This document shows positions 19,878 to 28,689 of a stretch of DNA of 64,000 nt, piece after piece. A program made the translations under genes and the position numbers. The stretch lies in the IMG/VR virus record IMGVR_UViG_3300044638_008494, positions 43,023 through 107,022 of that record, one strand, 5' to 3'. Origin of the DNA: a virus. Numbering within the stretch: position 1 is the stretch's first letter; each line of letters begins with the position of its first letter. The notes below the pieces were generated by a model. The model saw only the letters and a list, made by a program, of their open reading frames with translations, had not been told where the DNA came from and made no database searches.

Positions 19878-20987
19878 TTATACCAAAGCAGCTGCTGGAA
19901 AACTTCCAGACAAGAAGATACCACGTTGATTATCTTCTGGGCCACCAATTGGAACTTCAAAACTTGCAGTTAGCGTAGCATTGTCTCCGATTGATGTTGA
20001 CAAGCTTTGACTTACAAGCTTAGCACCTTTAAGTGTTGCGCTCATTGCCAAATCTCCTGCACCAGAGCAGTCGATCTTCTTAAGCTTTAAGGTTAAATCG
20101 TATACTCCAGTATCGCAAAGAAGGCTAGAAATATTTCCATCTGAAAGATTTCCAACTTCAGCATCTATATCTAGCGTAGCTGTAACTGGAAAGTCAATTT
20201 CTCTAGCAAATGAGAAGCGGCTTCCCAATTTGTTCAATGGCGTTCTTGCTAAATCAAAACTCATGGTTGCTGATTGAACTTTCAAGTCAGAAGCTGAGTA
20301 CCCAATGATTCCAGTAATATCGATAGTAGCATCGCCTGGAAGAAGTGCTGTTGGTTGTGCGCCATAAGCGTTTGTTTTGTGCTGAGGCAATCTGAATGCC
20401 TGTGACGTAATTGGCAATCCATTTACTGGATTAACAGCAGGAACATCGTTATTACCATCAACTGATGAGTAAATTCTAGCATTAAGTGCTTCCAAATCAA
20501 CTGTAGCTGTTGGAATATCGCCCACTGCAACATTCAAGCTATATGAAGTAACATAACTATTTCCAACACCAACAACTCCGGTTACCCCTGCATAGTTTGA
20601 TGCGTCACTACCTTCAGATGCGACTAAAAGATATAGATTTTTTTCGTCGGTTGTCTTTTGAAGAATATCTTTTAAGCATGAAACTTGTGCTTGGGTTCCT
20701 GTAGCAACAGTTAGTCCTAGCAATTTTTCATTTAAACCATCTGTTACATAGTAAGATAAGCTTGCTGAAACTGTTGGGGCTTCTGTGTCAAGACGATCAA
20801 TTGCTGCAAGATTTCCAAATTGGTTAATATCTTGTAGATTTCTTGTGAAATCTGAATCAAATGATTGAACACGGGTAAGCTGTTTGATATCAGCTGATCC
20901 GGTTTGCGCCACTCTAGCACCGTTTGTTCCAGTAGTTTGGCTTGCGAATACTCCTAGTGATTGATATATAATGCGATTTCTGCTCAT
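19878..20987 (-). CDS. Major tail tube protein, 369 aa
   Basis: The protein has the composition of a tail tube subunit: Thr/Ser/Ala/Gly/Val-rich, low charge, with recurrent beta strands and matched halves (SYSLNVAVGDIPTATVDLEA and PVTATLDIDAEVGNLSDG resemble successive tube folds). It lies between neck proteins and tail assembly genes and is followed immediately by a strong terminator, as expected for a high-copy product. An AT-rich leader with no clear Shine-Dalgarno precedes the ATG. A duplicated tube fold would explain its length, which exceeds that of simple tube proteins of 150-250 residues. No tail sheath-like gene was seen next to it. Confidence 0.75.
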   Translation of the reverse strand: MSRNRIIYQSLGVFASQTTGTNGARVAQTGSADIKQLTRVQSFDSDFTRNLQDINQFGNLAAIDRLDTEAPTVSASLSYYVTDGLNEKLLGLTVATGTQAQVSCLKDILQKTTDEKNLYLLVASEGSDASNYAGVTGVVGVGNSYVTSYSLNVAVGDIPTATVDLEALNARIYSSVDGNNDVPAVNPVNGLPITSQAFRLPQHKTNAYGAQPTALLPGDATIDITGIIGYSASDLKVQSATMSFDLARTPLNKLGSRFSFAREIDFPVTATLDIDAEVGNLSDGNISSLLCDTGVYDLTLKLKKIDCSGAGDLAMSATLKGAKLVSQSLSTSIGDNATLTASFEVPIGGPEDNQRGIFLSGSFPAAALV

Positions 20988-21062
20988 AATTTTATATTTT
21001 ATTTAAATAAAGTGTTATTCTTATACTAATTACATTTAAAAAGCCCAAAAAGCCAATTTTTT

Positions 21063-21935
21063 TTAATTTATTCGCGGCTCTCTAACGTAACTTAAAGTAA
21101 AATCTGCAAATGCCCCATAAGAGTTATTTCCTACTAGTTTATTAACTGAAGGGGCAAATTTAGATATCGTTACGGAAGAGACTAGTGCCATTAAACTTCC
21201 TGTTTGGGAATATTGATGGCATAAATTTAAATAATTATAATTCTGATTTTTATAATCCCCATATATATTAAATGGCATATCTTTAGGGTGCAAAACAGGA
21301 AAATATTTCCTAGCCATATCTGTTGCGATTGAAACGCCAGCATCTAGTAAGTATGGTGAATCTGCCAAAAATATAGTTCTTATATTAACTACGCTTTCAT
21401 CTAATCCACCGAACGCGAAAGGTTGATTTTCTGTATATTGTGTTTTAACAAAAATAGCCGGATATGTTAACTGGTCATAACTTAATGGCGTTTTAGCATC
21501 ACTTCCAAAAGAGTCATTTGGTCTTACCGGATATTTAGATTCAAATATTAGAGTATCATCTTGAGATTCAGTATAGTATACATTATATTCTTTATAGGCA
21601 TATGAGCATTTTACACTCGATAATGATGTTGATAATGTGTTGTTAAAAATCGCTCTTCCCAATTCATAATCAATGTAAAGACCACCTGTTGTTTTTGGAT
21701 TAAAGGTATTGTTTATGTAAACGCCAGATGGTATATTTGCTCCATTTATTGAATAATCAGAAACAAATTGTCTGTACGGACTGGCATAAATTGTTTTATT
21801 AGAAAAATTTGGATCTTGCGTGTTATATAAATTTCCACTATTGACGTTTATATATGCAGACCCTTTTCTTAAAATTTCATGGTCAATGAAATGTGTAAAG
21901 CTCGGCGCAATTCTATTTAAAAATTGAGGTACCAT
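21063..21935 (-). CDS. Putative neck or tail-terminator protein, 290 aa
   Basis: A mixed alpha/beta protein rich in Tyr, Asn and Ser, encoded just upstream of the tail tube gene. Its C-terminal third (SVTISKFAPSVNKLVG...FADFTLSYVREPRIN) reads like the strand-rich end of tail-terminator or tail-completion proteins. The N-terminal third contains a strand pair around GLYIDYELGRAIF. Synteny with head-tail joining genes suggests it caps the tail or joins it to the head. No family was recognised with certainty. Confidence 0.5.
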   Translation of the reverse strand: MVPQFLNRIAPSFTHFIDHEILRKGSAYINVNSGNLYNTQDPNFSNKTIYASPYRQFVSDYSINGANIPSGVYINNTFNPKTTGGLYIDYELGRAIFNNTLSTSLSSVKCSYAYKEYNVYYTESQDDTLIFESKYPVRPNDSFGSDAKTPLSYDQLTYPAIFVKTQYTENQPFAFGGLDESVVNIRTIFLADSPYLLDAGVSIATDMARKYFPVLHPKDMPFNIYGDYKNQNYNYLNLCHQYSQTGSLMALVSSVTISKFAPSVNKLVGNNSYGAFADFTLSYVREPRIN

Positions 21936-21936
21936 A

Positions 21937-22521
21937 TTATTTCAAATCTATTAAAAATTTTTTCCACATTGATGACCAGTACTGCTTTCTTTGATATTGT
22001 CCAGATCTTACCTTATTATCAGCTTGAATACCGCCGCCAGATCTTCCCAATTTTTTAGAAATATAAAAGGAAAATCCAGATATTCCTTGCTCAATTGATT
22101 TTATCCATGACCTGCCAAGCTCCCAAGGCATTTGGGCATTAGCTGTAAGATCTGCATCTGAAACTCCGTTGACATCAAATTCAAATAATATTTTATCTCC
22201 ACTTTCTGATGTTTTGGGATTTTTATTTTTAATTTGTATTTTATTTTTTAAAAAAGCTATCCACAAATCTACTGGATTATTTCCAGCATCAAATCCTATA
22301 AAAGAAAAAAGATTTCCATAACCACCTAAAGTTCCAGATATATTTGTCGAGCTTGGACCAGCTTTAATCTCTCTCGATACTGAGTGCGATCCAAAATCAT
22401 TAATTAGTTCATTTTTAGCTTTTTCTAATTTTGATTGAGCGATTTCAAATGCCTGTTTTTTAATTTGCTTATTACTTAGAACAGCAATATTCAAATCATT
22501 TTGATTAACTCCTTTAGCCAT
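21937..22521 (-). CDS. Putative neck protein, 194 aa
   Basis: The start codon overlaps the stop of the preceding gene (TAATG), which suggests translational coupling. The protein begins with a helical region, has a Gly-rich centre (GTLGGYGNLFSFIGFD) and ends with a basic, Trp-containing segment (QYWSSMWKKFLIDLK). Similar size and placement are seen for HK97 gp10-like and other head-tail joining proteins. The function is inferred from gene order only. Confidence 0.5.
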   Translation of the reverse strand: MAKGVNQNDLNIAVLSNKQIKKQAFEIAQSKLEKAKNELINDFGSHSVSREIKAGPSSTNISGTLGGYGNLFSFIGFDAGNNPVDLWIAFLKNKIQIKNKNPKTSESGDKILFEFDVNGVSDADLTANAQMPWELGRSWIKSIEQGISGFSFYISKKLGRSGGGIQADNKVRSGQYQRKQYWSSMWKKFLIDLK

Positions 22522-22967
22522 TACTGCATGTCCCTTCTTTTTGCGTATATTGTATAATACTGCACATCAAATAATCCGTGAAGCCTTGGAACGCCCACAG
22601 CTTCACATGCAATATTGTCAACATAAAATGATTGACTGCCGTTTAAAAATTCATAAGCGTCTTGCTTCATTTTTAATCGGCAAACTTGACCAGGTAATGG
22701 ATTTTCTATACCAGGTATCAACTCTTCTTCTTTGCCATTTAACCATTTTATTCTCATTAAAAATTGGCCAGTAACGGGCACTGTATCAAAGTTAAAATTA
22801 TCGGCCTGTCTATAATTTCTATATGATGAAATATAATCATCGTTAGTAATTACGTCCACTCTTTCTGGATCACGATAAATAACAACATTTCTACCAAATG
22901 TCTCATGCAAATTATTAAACTGCGAAGACATTTCTGCTTTTTCTGCGGCTGATAAAAAAGATGGCAT
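22521..22967 (-). CDS. Putative head-tail connector protein, 148 aa
   Basis: The ATG at 22967 was preferred because it falls 3 nt past the previous gene's stop and begins a normal-looking sequence (MPSFLSAAEKAEM). The upstream extension to 23024 would lie inside the previous gene and read through a basic, unconserved-looking peptide. The body is beta-rich (FMRIKWLNGKEEE, CRLKMKQDAYEFL, SFYVDNIACEAVG) and resembles a small connector or stopper fold. It ends by overlapping the next start codon. Confidence 0.5.
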   Translation of the reverse strand: MPSFLSAAEKAEMSSQFNNLHETFGRNVVIYRDPERVDVITNDDYISSYRNYRQADNFNFDTVPVTGQFLMRIKWLNGKEEELIPGIENPLPGQVCRLKMKQDAYEFLNGSQSFYVDNIACEAVGVPRLHGLFDVQYYTIYAKRRDMQ

Positions 22968-22969
22968 AA

Positions 22970-23518
22970 TTATAAACCTGGTTCGCTTCTTGGATAGTAT
23001 ACACTGCGATTTGCGCCCGCCCAATACCCTCCGTCAATAACATCAGTTCCGTCAACTGATTGTGGTTTAGATTTTGATTTTAAATATTGTTTTACTAAAT
23101 TATTAGCATTGTCCTGAGCGTCTTTACGAAAGCCTTGGTAAGTTCTAGCAAGCTCTGACCTGTTAACTCTTGTTATTGTCGAGTCGCCCTCTTTTAAAGT
23201 AGTCCATGCGCCAATATTATATGCGCCAGAAAGAGCCATTTTAGCCTCCCTGCTGTAGAAAAATGTATCAAAATTAGCCTTATAAATTGCTTGCTCTTGG
23301 TTTTCTAACGGTGGCTCTATTGCAATTCCGGTTACTTTTCCAATAGGGGAATATTTTGGACTAACCTCAAAGCATCCATCAATTTGATTATTTAAATATC
23401 CCAAGTTGGCAGGATCTAAAAACCATCCGACTAAATAAGTATACGAATAATCGTCTCGATCTCCAAGATCCAGAACTACATTATTTACAAAATCATTAAA
23501 CCATTTAGGGTATTGCAT
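22970..23518 (-). CDS. Putative head-tail adaptor, 182 aa
   Basis: ATG at 23518 was chosen over a TTG at 23536 that would add six residues. The N-terminal half has a Tyr/Trp-rich segment (YSYTYLVGWFLDPANLGYLNNQ) followed by helices. The C-terminal third is Lys/Asn/Gly-rich and may be disordered. It is the second small gene after the MCP in a run of four similar-size genes, the usual position of adaptor and connector proteins. No motif allows a firmer name. Confidence 0.5.
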   Translation of the reverse strand: MQYPKWFNDFVNNVVLDLGDRDDYSYTYLVGWFLDPANLGYLNNQIDGCFEVSPKYSPIGKVTGIAIEPPLENQEQAIYKANFDTFFYSREAKMALSGAYNIGAWTTLKEGDSTITRVNRSELARTYQGFRKDAQDNANNLVKQYLKSKSKPQSVDGTDVIDGGYWAGANRSVYYPRSEPGL

Positions 23519-23560
23519 GTTACTAATTACACGCAATTAGCTCTTAATTAATCTATAAAA

Positions 23561-23926
23561 TTAAGCGCCCTCTCTCAATATTTTATGAATGGTTTTTGGT
23601 ACCGATGACGGTGCAGAAGCTGTGTTAACCTGTCCAGATTTGAACGATGCCACATGCCTCAAGAATTCATTTACCAATCTTTCTTTTAAGATATGAGATT
23701 CAACATCTGGTCTCAGGCCAATATCTCTAGCATGGTTTTGAAGATCTACTGGCAGCATATCATTCAATTTGGCAGTATAGACATCTAAATCCATAGTACC
23801 ATATTTAGATAAGCCATCTGAGCCCCAAATCTGCTCTAGTGCGGTTGGTTTATTGGCGGCAATTTTACCGTCAATTTCAACATTTTCATTTAAAATTTCT
23901 TTAGATGTGCGTTTTTTTCTTGGCAT
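23561..23926 (-). CDS. Small head or neck protein with SAP-like helical segment, 121 aa
   Basis: The protein opens with a basic tail (PRKKRTSKE). Residues about 55-95 have the pattern KLNDMLPVDLQNHARDIGLRP followed by a helix ending in RLVNEFLRHV, reminiscent of a SAP helix-hinge-helix DNA-binding motif. It lies between the capsid terminator and the neck genes, so it may be a head-completion protein touching packaged DNA. The SAP resemblance is by eye and uncertain. Confidence 0.5.
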   Translation of the reverse strand: MPRKKRTSKEILNENVEIDGKIAANKPTALEQIWGSDGLSKYGTMDLDVYTAKLNDMLPVDLQNHARDIGLRPDVESHILKERLVNEFLRHVASFKSGQVNTASAPSSVPKTIHKILREGA

Positions 23927-23989
23927 AATATTATTTATTCAATTTATTATAACAAGAACAAACTACAATTTCAATTTTATATTTAATAT

Positions 23990-24023
23990 ATAAAAAAGAA
24001 AAAGCCCTGATTTCTCAGGGCTT
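23990..24023 (-). terminator. Intrinsic terminator after the major capsid gene
   Basis: A perfect 9-bp stem (AAGCCCTGA / TCAGGGCTT) with a 4-nt loop begins 29 nt beyond the capsid stop codon. On the minus strand it runs directly into TTTTTCTTTTTT. It would separate abundant capsid mRNA from the neck and tail genes downstream. Confidence 0.92.
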
Positions 24024-24051
24024 AATCTTTGATTAACTTCTTGAACTTTGA

Positions 24052-25167
24052 TTAGACAATCAAGCCAACTACTGCGCGGCTGTCGAGACATACGCGACCT
24101 TCGCGTAGTTTCATGTACCAGCCCATTTTGTTTGCGCGAGCTTGGAATTGATCGTCAACAAATGTTTGAACTTGACCACCGTTGTCGTCAAATGTTTCGA
24201 CTGGGCGTAGGAAAGCTCCACGGGCCATGTCGAAGCCAATTAATAGCTCGTCTGTTGCATTGGTGAATGCAGCAGCGTTTGTTCCGTCTGCTTCTGCGAA
24301 GGTTTTGCTTCCGGCAAAGAAGTCGAAGAGTTCATTGTATCTCTTTCCTTCGCCAAGCTCTAGCAATTCATGAATTGTCACACCGAAGATTTCGGATGTG
24401 CCAGCACTACGATAGATTTGGCTGCGAACTTCATCAGGAAGAGCAACGTTACCAGCTGTTGTTCCAGCGCCGCTACGGGTGTTAACTGGGTTGTAAGCAA
24501 AGGAACGAATTTGTCCTTTGATTTCTGGGCTAACATAGATATCTGTAAGTCCAGCAGCTGATGCTGTTGATGTTCCGCCTAGGTAATCGCTATTGAAGCG
24601 GCTTACTAGTGTCCAGAGTGAACTTAGATCATCTGGTGTGAATACGCCAGCTGCTGCTGAGCGAATGGCGTGATTTTTTCCATTTGAGCTTGCGTCAGCA
24701 AGAACTTTCATAATAACAGCCCATGCATTGCGCTCTTGTTTTACTAAGAGTTGGTTTGCTGCGAATTCGATGTAGCGAGCTACAACATTTAGGCGTGCTC
24801 TGCGAGCATAACGCTTGTCGAAGCTGATTGCACTGTCGAGATCATATGTGCGAAGTTTGATTTCGCTTGCTCCTGCAACTTCATTTGTTGGGAGACCACC
24901 ACCGACAGTTTGTGACCAAATGGAGATGTCGCCATATCCTTGACCAAAAAGTGTGTCGATTGGGAATGAAGGAGAATCATCCTCATTGTATGCTTCGTCA
25001 CGGTAGATTTGAGCGGCTGATCCAGCGTGCATCAAAACTTCTTGAACGACTGGGCTTAAGAATGCTGCGAAAGCTTCTTGAGCTTCAGCGGCTTCGACTT
25101 TATTGTTAGAAGCCATGGCCTTGATTAGGGCTACTTGCTCTGGTGTATTTTTGAATTCGATTTTCAT
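24052..25167 (-). CDS. Major capsid protein, 371 aa
   Basis: The gene follows the prohead protease and a small head protein, and it is followed by a terminator. The protein has the balanced composition of an HK97-fold capsid protein, with a helical N-terminus, a DYLGGTSTASAAGLTDIYVSPEIKGQIR segment typical of the A-domain region and a C-terminal region with strands (MARGAFLRPVETF, GWYMKLREGRVCLD). GC content is visibly higher than in neighbouring structural genes (about 55% in one 60-base line sampled), suggesting codon adaptation for high expression. An AAGGAG lies 19 nt before the ATG, too far for a standard ribosome site. Confidence 0.85.
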   Translation of the reverse strand: MKIEFKNTPEQVALIKAMASNNKVEAAEAQEAFAAFLSPVVQEVLMHAGSAAQIYRDEAYNEDDSPSFPIDTLFGQGYGDISIWSQTVGGGLPTNEVAGASEIKLRTYDLDSAISFDKRYARRARLNVVARYIEFAANQLLVKQERNAWAVIMKVLADASSNGKNHAIRSAAAGVFTPDDLSSLWTLVSRFNSDYLGGTSTASAAGLTDIYVSPEIKGQIRSFAYNPVNTRSGAGTTAGNVALPDEVRSQIYRSAGTSEIFGVTIHELLELGEGKRYNELFDFFAGSKTFAEADGTNAAAFTNATDELLIGFDMARGAFLRPVETFDDNGGQVQTFVDDQFQARANKMGWYMKLREGRVCLDSRAVVGLIV

Positions 25168-25199
25168 ATGTTTATATTTTTATTTATTCTCCTTTTAAA

Positions 25200-25739
25200 T
25201 TAGTTAAGATTGAACTCCAATGGAGCGTATCCTTCGTCATTCTTAGGACCTAGGAAACGTCCGATTGAGTTTGCGCTTGTTGCTGCAACAACTTTGAGTG
25301 AGCCGTCACCAGCGTCTGCGATTGCTGCGCCGGAACCAAAAGCTGGTGTTCCGACGATACCACTATAAAGAACAAAGCCTTTTGTTGCAACTGGAGCGGC
25401 TTGTCCGCTTACTGTTACATCCATTTCGGCTGCTTTACGTGGGTCATAAATTAGTGGGTAGCCATTTTCATCAACTGTGCGAACATCTTTAAGAAGCATT
25501 CCAAGAACGCTTGCTTTAGCTGTGCCAGATGGGGCTGCTGTTACGAGCCAAGGAACATTGAATGTTGCTGAAAGCGTACCTTCAACAGAAGATAGATTTT
25601 CAAGCGTTAGCTCGTTTTTTAGGTTTAGACCTTCGCCAACAGCGGTAACAAATGTACCTTTATTGGCAGCTGCTCCGTTGTATGAGAAGAACGGAACAAT
25701 GTCATATTGATTTACTGCACGTAGAGGTTTGATATTCAT
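25200..25739 (-). CDS. Putative head decoration or minor capsid protein, 179 aa
   Basis: A small Ala/Gly/Val/Thr-rich, strand-rich protein directly upstream of the capsid gene, sharing its higher GC content. Gene order protease, small protein, MCP matches that of many phages in which the middle gene encodes a decoration or head-stabilising protein. Features such as GKRYYP are absent, but loops such as FVLYSGIVGTPAFGSGAAIADAG fit a surface trimer. The leader upstream contains CTGTAATATATACT, a possible promoter element. The function is inferred from position. Confidence 0.6.
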   Translation of the reverse strand: MNIKPLRAVNQYDIVPFFSYNGAAANKGTFVTAVGEGLNLKNELTLENLSSVEGTLSATFNVPWLVTAAPSGTAKASVLGMLLKDVRTVDENGYPLIYDPRKAAEMDVTVSGQAAPVATKGFVLYSGIVGTPAFGSGAAIADAGDGSLKVVAATSANSIGRFLGPKNDEGYAPLEFNLN

Positions 25740-25799
25740 AGTGTTTTATTTTTTCTTAGTATATATTACAGTTAATTTTTATTTTTTACCTAAATATTT

Positions 25800-27389
25800 T
25801 TATCTATTTAAATTAATTTTGATGTTGTCTCCGCTAAATGCAGAAGCCATACGATCTTTAAGAGATTCTACTGCACCAGCAGCATTTACTACATCATTAG
25901 TAACAGCAGCCTCTGCAATTGCTTGTGCGGCAGCTACTTCTGCTTTGACTTCTTCTGGCATTTGCGGATCAATTTCAACAGTTGCAGCCGTAGCTACAAT
26001 CTCTTCATTTGATTTGGCCATTTTCATTTTTTCTTCTTCTTTCATCTTTTCGGCCATTGCTTTTTTGGCAGCTTTATTTTTAGCAGATGCCAATGTTGAA
26101 AATTTCTTGAACCATTTTTGAAAATCATCTTCGCTAGCAACTGCTTTTAGATCTTCAGCGATAATTTCACGATCTTCATCTGTAAGATCATACTCTGAAT
26201 CGATAGTTGACATGCGAGCTTGGAATACTTCTTCAGCTTCTTTAGCTGCGATTTGATTTTTAAGTTCATTAAGAGCTGTTTCTGAATCTTCTTTTGATTT
26301 CTTAAGCTCGTCTAATTGTGCTTGCAATTGGGCAATTTGTTCGCCAAGATTTGTTGCAAGTGTTTCTTTTTCATCAGCTTGTTTTTTCCATGCTTCAGAG
26401 TTTTCTGCAATTTTTTCAGCAATAAAGTCTGTTACTGCTGTTGCAGAAAGTTCCTTCATAGAGCTGTCATTGATTTCTTTGATGTCTGTTATTTTCATAA
26501 TTAAATTAATTGATGCTTCCTCATTTATTACATTTTCTAATTGAATTTTATCACATTTTTTTTCATTCTCTTCAGATCCAACCTTTACAAGTTTTAAATC
26601 TACAGGCTCCTCATCAGGATTGTCTGTTGTGATAATGCCCTTAACTTCTGCTGCTGGAGTTTCAGTCAATCCAATACCAAGGCTCAAAATAGTGTCACCT
26701 TGTAGGTTTAAATATACTGGATTGCCCTCTTCGTCAGCGCCATTGCCGCCAAATGTTTTCAATCTGGCTTTTAATTCATTAACAGCTTCGCCATCTACAA
26801 TTTCACATTCTTTAAGATATTTAGATCCTTTAGCAATATTGAATTCTTTAAATGCAACCTCCCAAGACGCAGAAATAGAACCAAATTTATCAGATGCCAA
26901 ATCTCCTGATTCAGATACAGCATCAGCAAAGTCAGGATTTACTGCTCTCCAAATAATTCCAGAAAGCACAACATTAAATACTTTTCCTTCAGCGGCTAGT
27001 TCGCGCGCACTTGCCTCAGCTATTGGTTGGTCATCTGGAAATGAAGAAAATCCATAATCTGTAATGCATCCAACAACATTCTGCCTTTCATGTTCGATAT
27101 TGATATATTTTCCCTTAAAGCTTTTTGCTATTTCTATACCACGCTCGCCAGAAATCATGTGGCCATTTTTATTGCCAAGATTTGGAGTATAAGCATTGAA
27201 TGCAACGCCTAGAATATCATAACTAGATTCAAAATCAAAATCTTTTGGAAGTAGATTTTTTAGCTTATCTGCGCTAGCTTTAGCAATATATTGGAGATCT
27301 TCTTTATCCATTGATACCGCTTTGATTTGGATGCTATCAAAACGCGCATGAAATGGATAGTCTTTTAATGAAATTTTTTTCTTTTTCAT
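25800..27389 (-). CDS. Prohead protease fused to scaffold-like C-terminal region, 529 aa
   Basis: Residues about 1-230 resemble a phage prohead protease: a conserved-looking His in NIEHERQNVVG and a Ser in FGSISASWE fit the His/Ser catalytic pair of U35/S78-type and gp21-type enzymes. Residues about 290-460 form a Lys/Glu/Ala-rich coiled coil like scaffolding proteins, so protease and scaffold appear to be one polypeptide. An internal in-frame ATG at 26498 lies just where the coiled-coil region begins and could yield scaffold alone. The gene precedes the small head protein and the MCP. It would process the immature capsid and itself. Confidence 0.8.
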   Translation of the reverse strand: MKKKKISLKDYPFHARFDSIQIKAVSMDKEDLQYIAKASADKLKNLLPKDFDFESSYDILGVAFNAYTPNLGNKNGHMISGERGIEIAKSFKGKYINIEHERQNVVGCITDYGFSSFPDDQPIAEASARELAAEGKVFNVVLSGIIWRAVNPDFADAVSESGDLASDKFGSISASWEVAFKEFNIAKGSKYLKECEIVDGEAVNELKARLKTFGGNGADEEGNPVYLNLQGDTILSLGIGLTETPAAEVKGIITTDNPDEEPVDLKLVKVGSEENEKKCDKIQLENVINEEASINLIMKITDIKEINDSSMKELSATAVTDFIAEKIAENSEAWKKQADEKETLATNLGEQIAQLQAQLDELKKSKEDSETALNELKNQIAAKEAEEVFQARMSTIDSEYDLTDEDREIIAEDLKAVASEDDFQKWFKKFSTLASAKNKAAKKAMAEKMKEEEKMKMAKSNEEIVATAATVEIDPQMPEEVKAEVAAAQAIAEAAVTNDVVNAAGAVESLKDRMASAFSGDNIKINLNR

Positions 27390-27450
27390 TTGTATTATTT
27401 ATCTATTACACTTAAAAAAAACATGAAACACATTTAATAAAATATTAATA

Positions 27451-28245
27451 TTATTGTAATTTTAAATCTGATGCTGGGCCATTATTAAATAATAAATTAA
27501 ATAATCCATCCATTTCAGATATATTAGAGAAACTTCTATTTATAAAAAGACCAAGGCGCATGGTTCCAGAAAATCCATAAAGTTGGTGCCCAAAGCCAGG
27601 AAAGCCATTAAAAGTGGTGCCATTATTAGCTGATACAGTTCCATTTAAATTACCAGATGGCTTTCTTGTTGCATATCTCACAGTTCCATTATTTAGAAAT
27701 GAACATGCAAAAAAATACCACTCTGTGCCGTTTGGTAGATATCCTGTTGTTTGATTATCCTGACCATTATAAGGCATCAACGTCTGGAACGTTCTTGTGA
27801 AAATATGTGGCCCTGGAAAACTTGCTTGATTGTATCCATTAGCTGCGGTATTGCAATGCATTAGAACATTTTCACTAGTAGGAGTTGCAATAGTATTATC
27901 TGTAATTGCTACAAAAACCATTGTAAAAGGATATCGAAAAAGAATAGAAGTATTTGAATAGGCCCAACTACCTATAGATTTTGAAAACAATAAGCCATCT
28001 TTATTGGGTATCACCCCAAAAGTTTGAAGATTGGGGCCTATTTTTGAAAGCAAATTAGGCCCATCAAGATCTCTAAAATCATATGCCGCAACAATATTAC
28101 TAGCAAAATTGCTTTCTAAAATATTTCTCCATAAATTCCTTTTACTTGTAAAAGCTAAAGGTTTTAAAGCGGCGCCAAGAGGGCCATTATACAATCCGTT
28201 ATCTAATGGCGCACCCAATGAGGAGCTTCGAGTATCTCCATCCAT
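27451..28245 (-). CDS. LamG/ConA-like structural protein, 264 aa
   Basis: From about residue 50 the sequence follows a jelly-roll lectin pattern: NIVAAYDFRDLDGPNLLSKIG, then a buried strand with PFTMVFVAIT, a loop with FFACSFLNNGTVRYATRKPSG, and a final strand MRLGLFINRSFSNISEMDG. This matches LamG/pentraxin-type domains of phage fibres that bind glycans. It lies between the portal gene and the prohead protease with three other fibre-like genes, an unusual place for tail fibres. It may therefore decorate the capsid or neck. It begins 6 nt after the previous stop. Confidence 0.55.
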   Translation of the reverse strand: MDGDTRSSSLGAPLDNGLYNGPLGAALKPLAFTSKRNLWRNILESNFASNIVAAYDFRDLDGPNLLSKIGPNLQTFGVIPNKDGLLFSKSIGSWAYSNTSILFRYPFTMVFVAITDNTIATPTSENVLMHCNTAANGYNQASFPGPHIFTRTFQTLMPYNGQDNQTTGYLPNGTEWYFFACSFLNNGTVRYATRKPSGNLNGTVSANNGTTFNGFPGFGHQLYGFSGTMRLGLFINRSFSNISEMDGLFNLLFNNGPASDLKLQ

Positions 28246-28251
28246 AAGAAA

Positions 28252-28674
28252 TTAATAGTTTTCTATTATTGAAGTAATATTAATTGCACCAATACTGCTT
28301 GGATTATTTCTGCACGTTGCGCGTATTTGCGTTCCAGAACCAATAGGGTAATATCTTTTTCCAGCATTATCTAATGGAAGAGATGGAATGCCAGATGTTG
28401 CAAATACATCAACAGATGGCGCAATTCCAGACCCTGCAAATGCACCAACTGGAACTGTTACTATTGGATATCCACTAGAAGTCTGCTCTGAAAATATTGA
28501 AAAAACTATTTGTACTGGTATGCTAGAAGTGCTATGTATATTAATTGATTTTACGATACTATCGTCCATACCGGCTGGCGCCACAATTTTGTCAACCAAA
28601 GCATCTCCACTGACAAATGTTTGGCCGGTATTTATAATTTGTTGAGTTAAAAATAGTGATGTTTGTTTTGACAT
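28252..28674 (-). CDS. Small beta-rich virion protein, 140 aa
   Basis: A compact protein with alternating hydrophobic strands and Pro/Gly/Ser turns, low in charge. It may be a small decoration or fibre-associated subunit. An AAAGGA lies about 8 nt before the ATG, giving this gene one of the few convincing Shine-Dalgarno sites on the minus strand. It lies between a 669-residue fibre-like gene and a LamG-like gene, so all three may form one appendage. No family was recognised. Confidence 0.5.
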   Translation of the reverse strand: MSKQTSLFLTQQIINTGQTFVSGDALVDKIVAPAGMDDSIVKSINIHSTSSIPVQIVFSIFSEQTSSGYPIVTVPVGAFAGSGIAPSVDVFATSGIPSLPLDNAGKRYYPIGSGTQIRATCRNNPSSIGAINITSIIENY

Positions 28675-28689
28675 ATAGTATCCTTTACA

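Noticed and set aside
19878-20987. Tail sheath gene (myovirus)
   Set aside because: Only one tube-like gene lies between neck and tape measure genes; no long sheath-type protein is present nearby.
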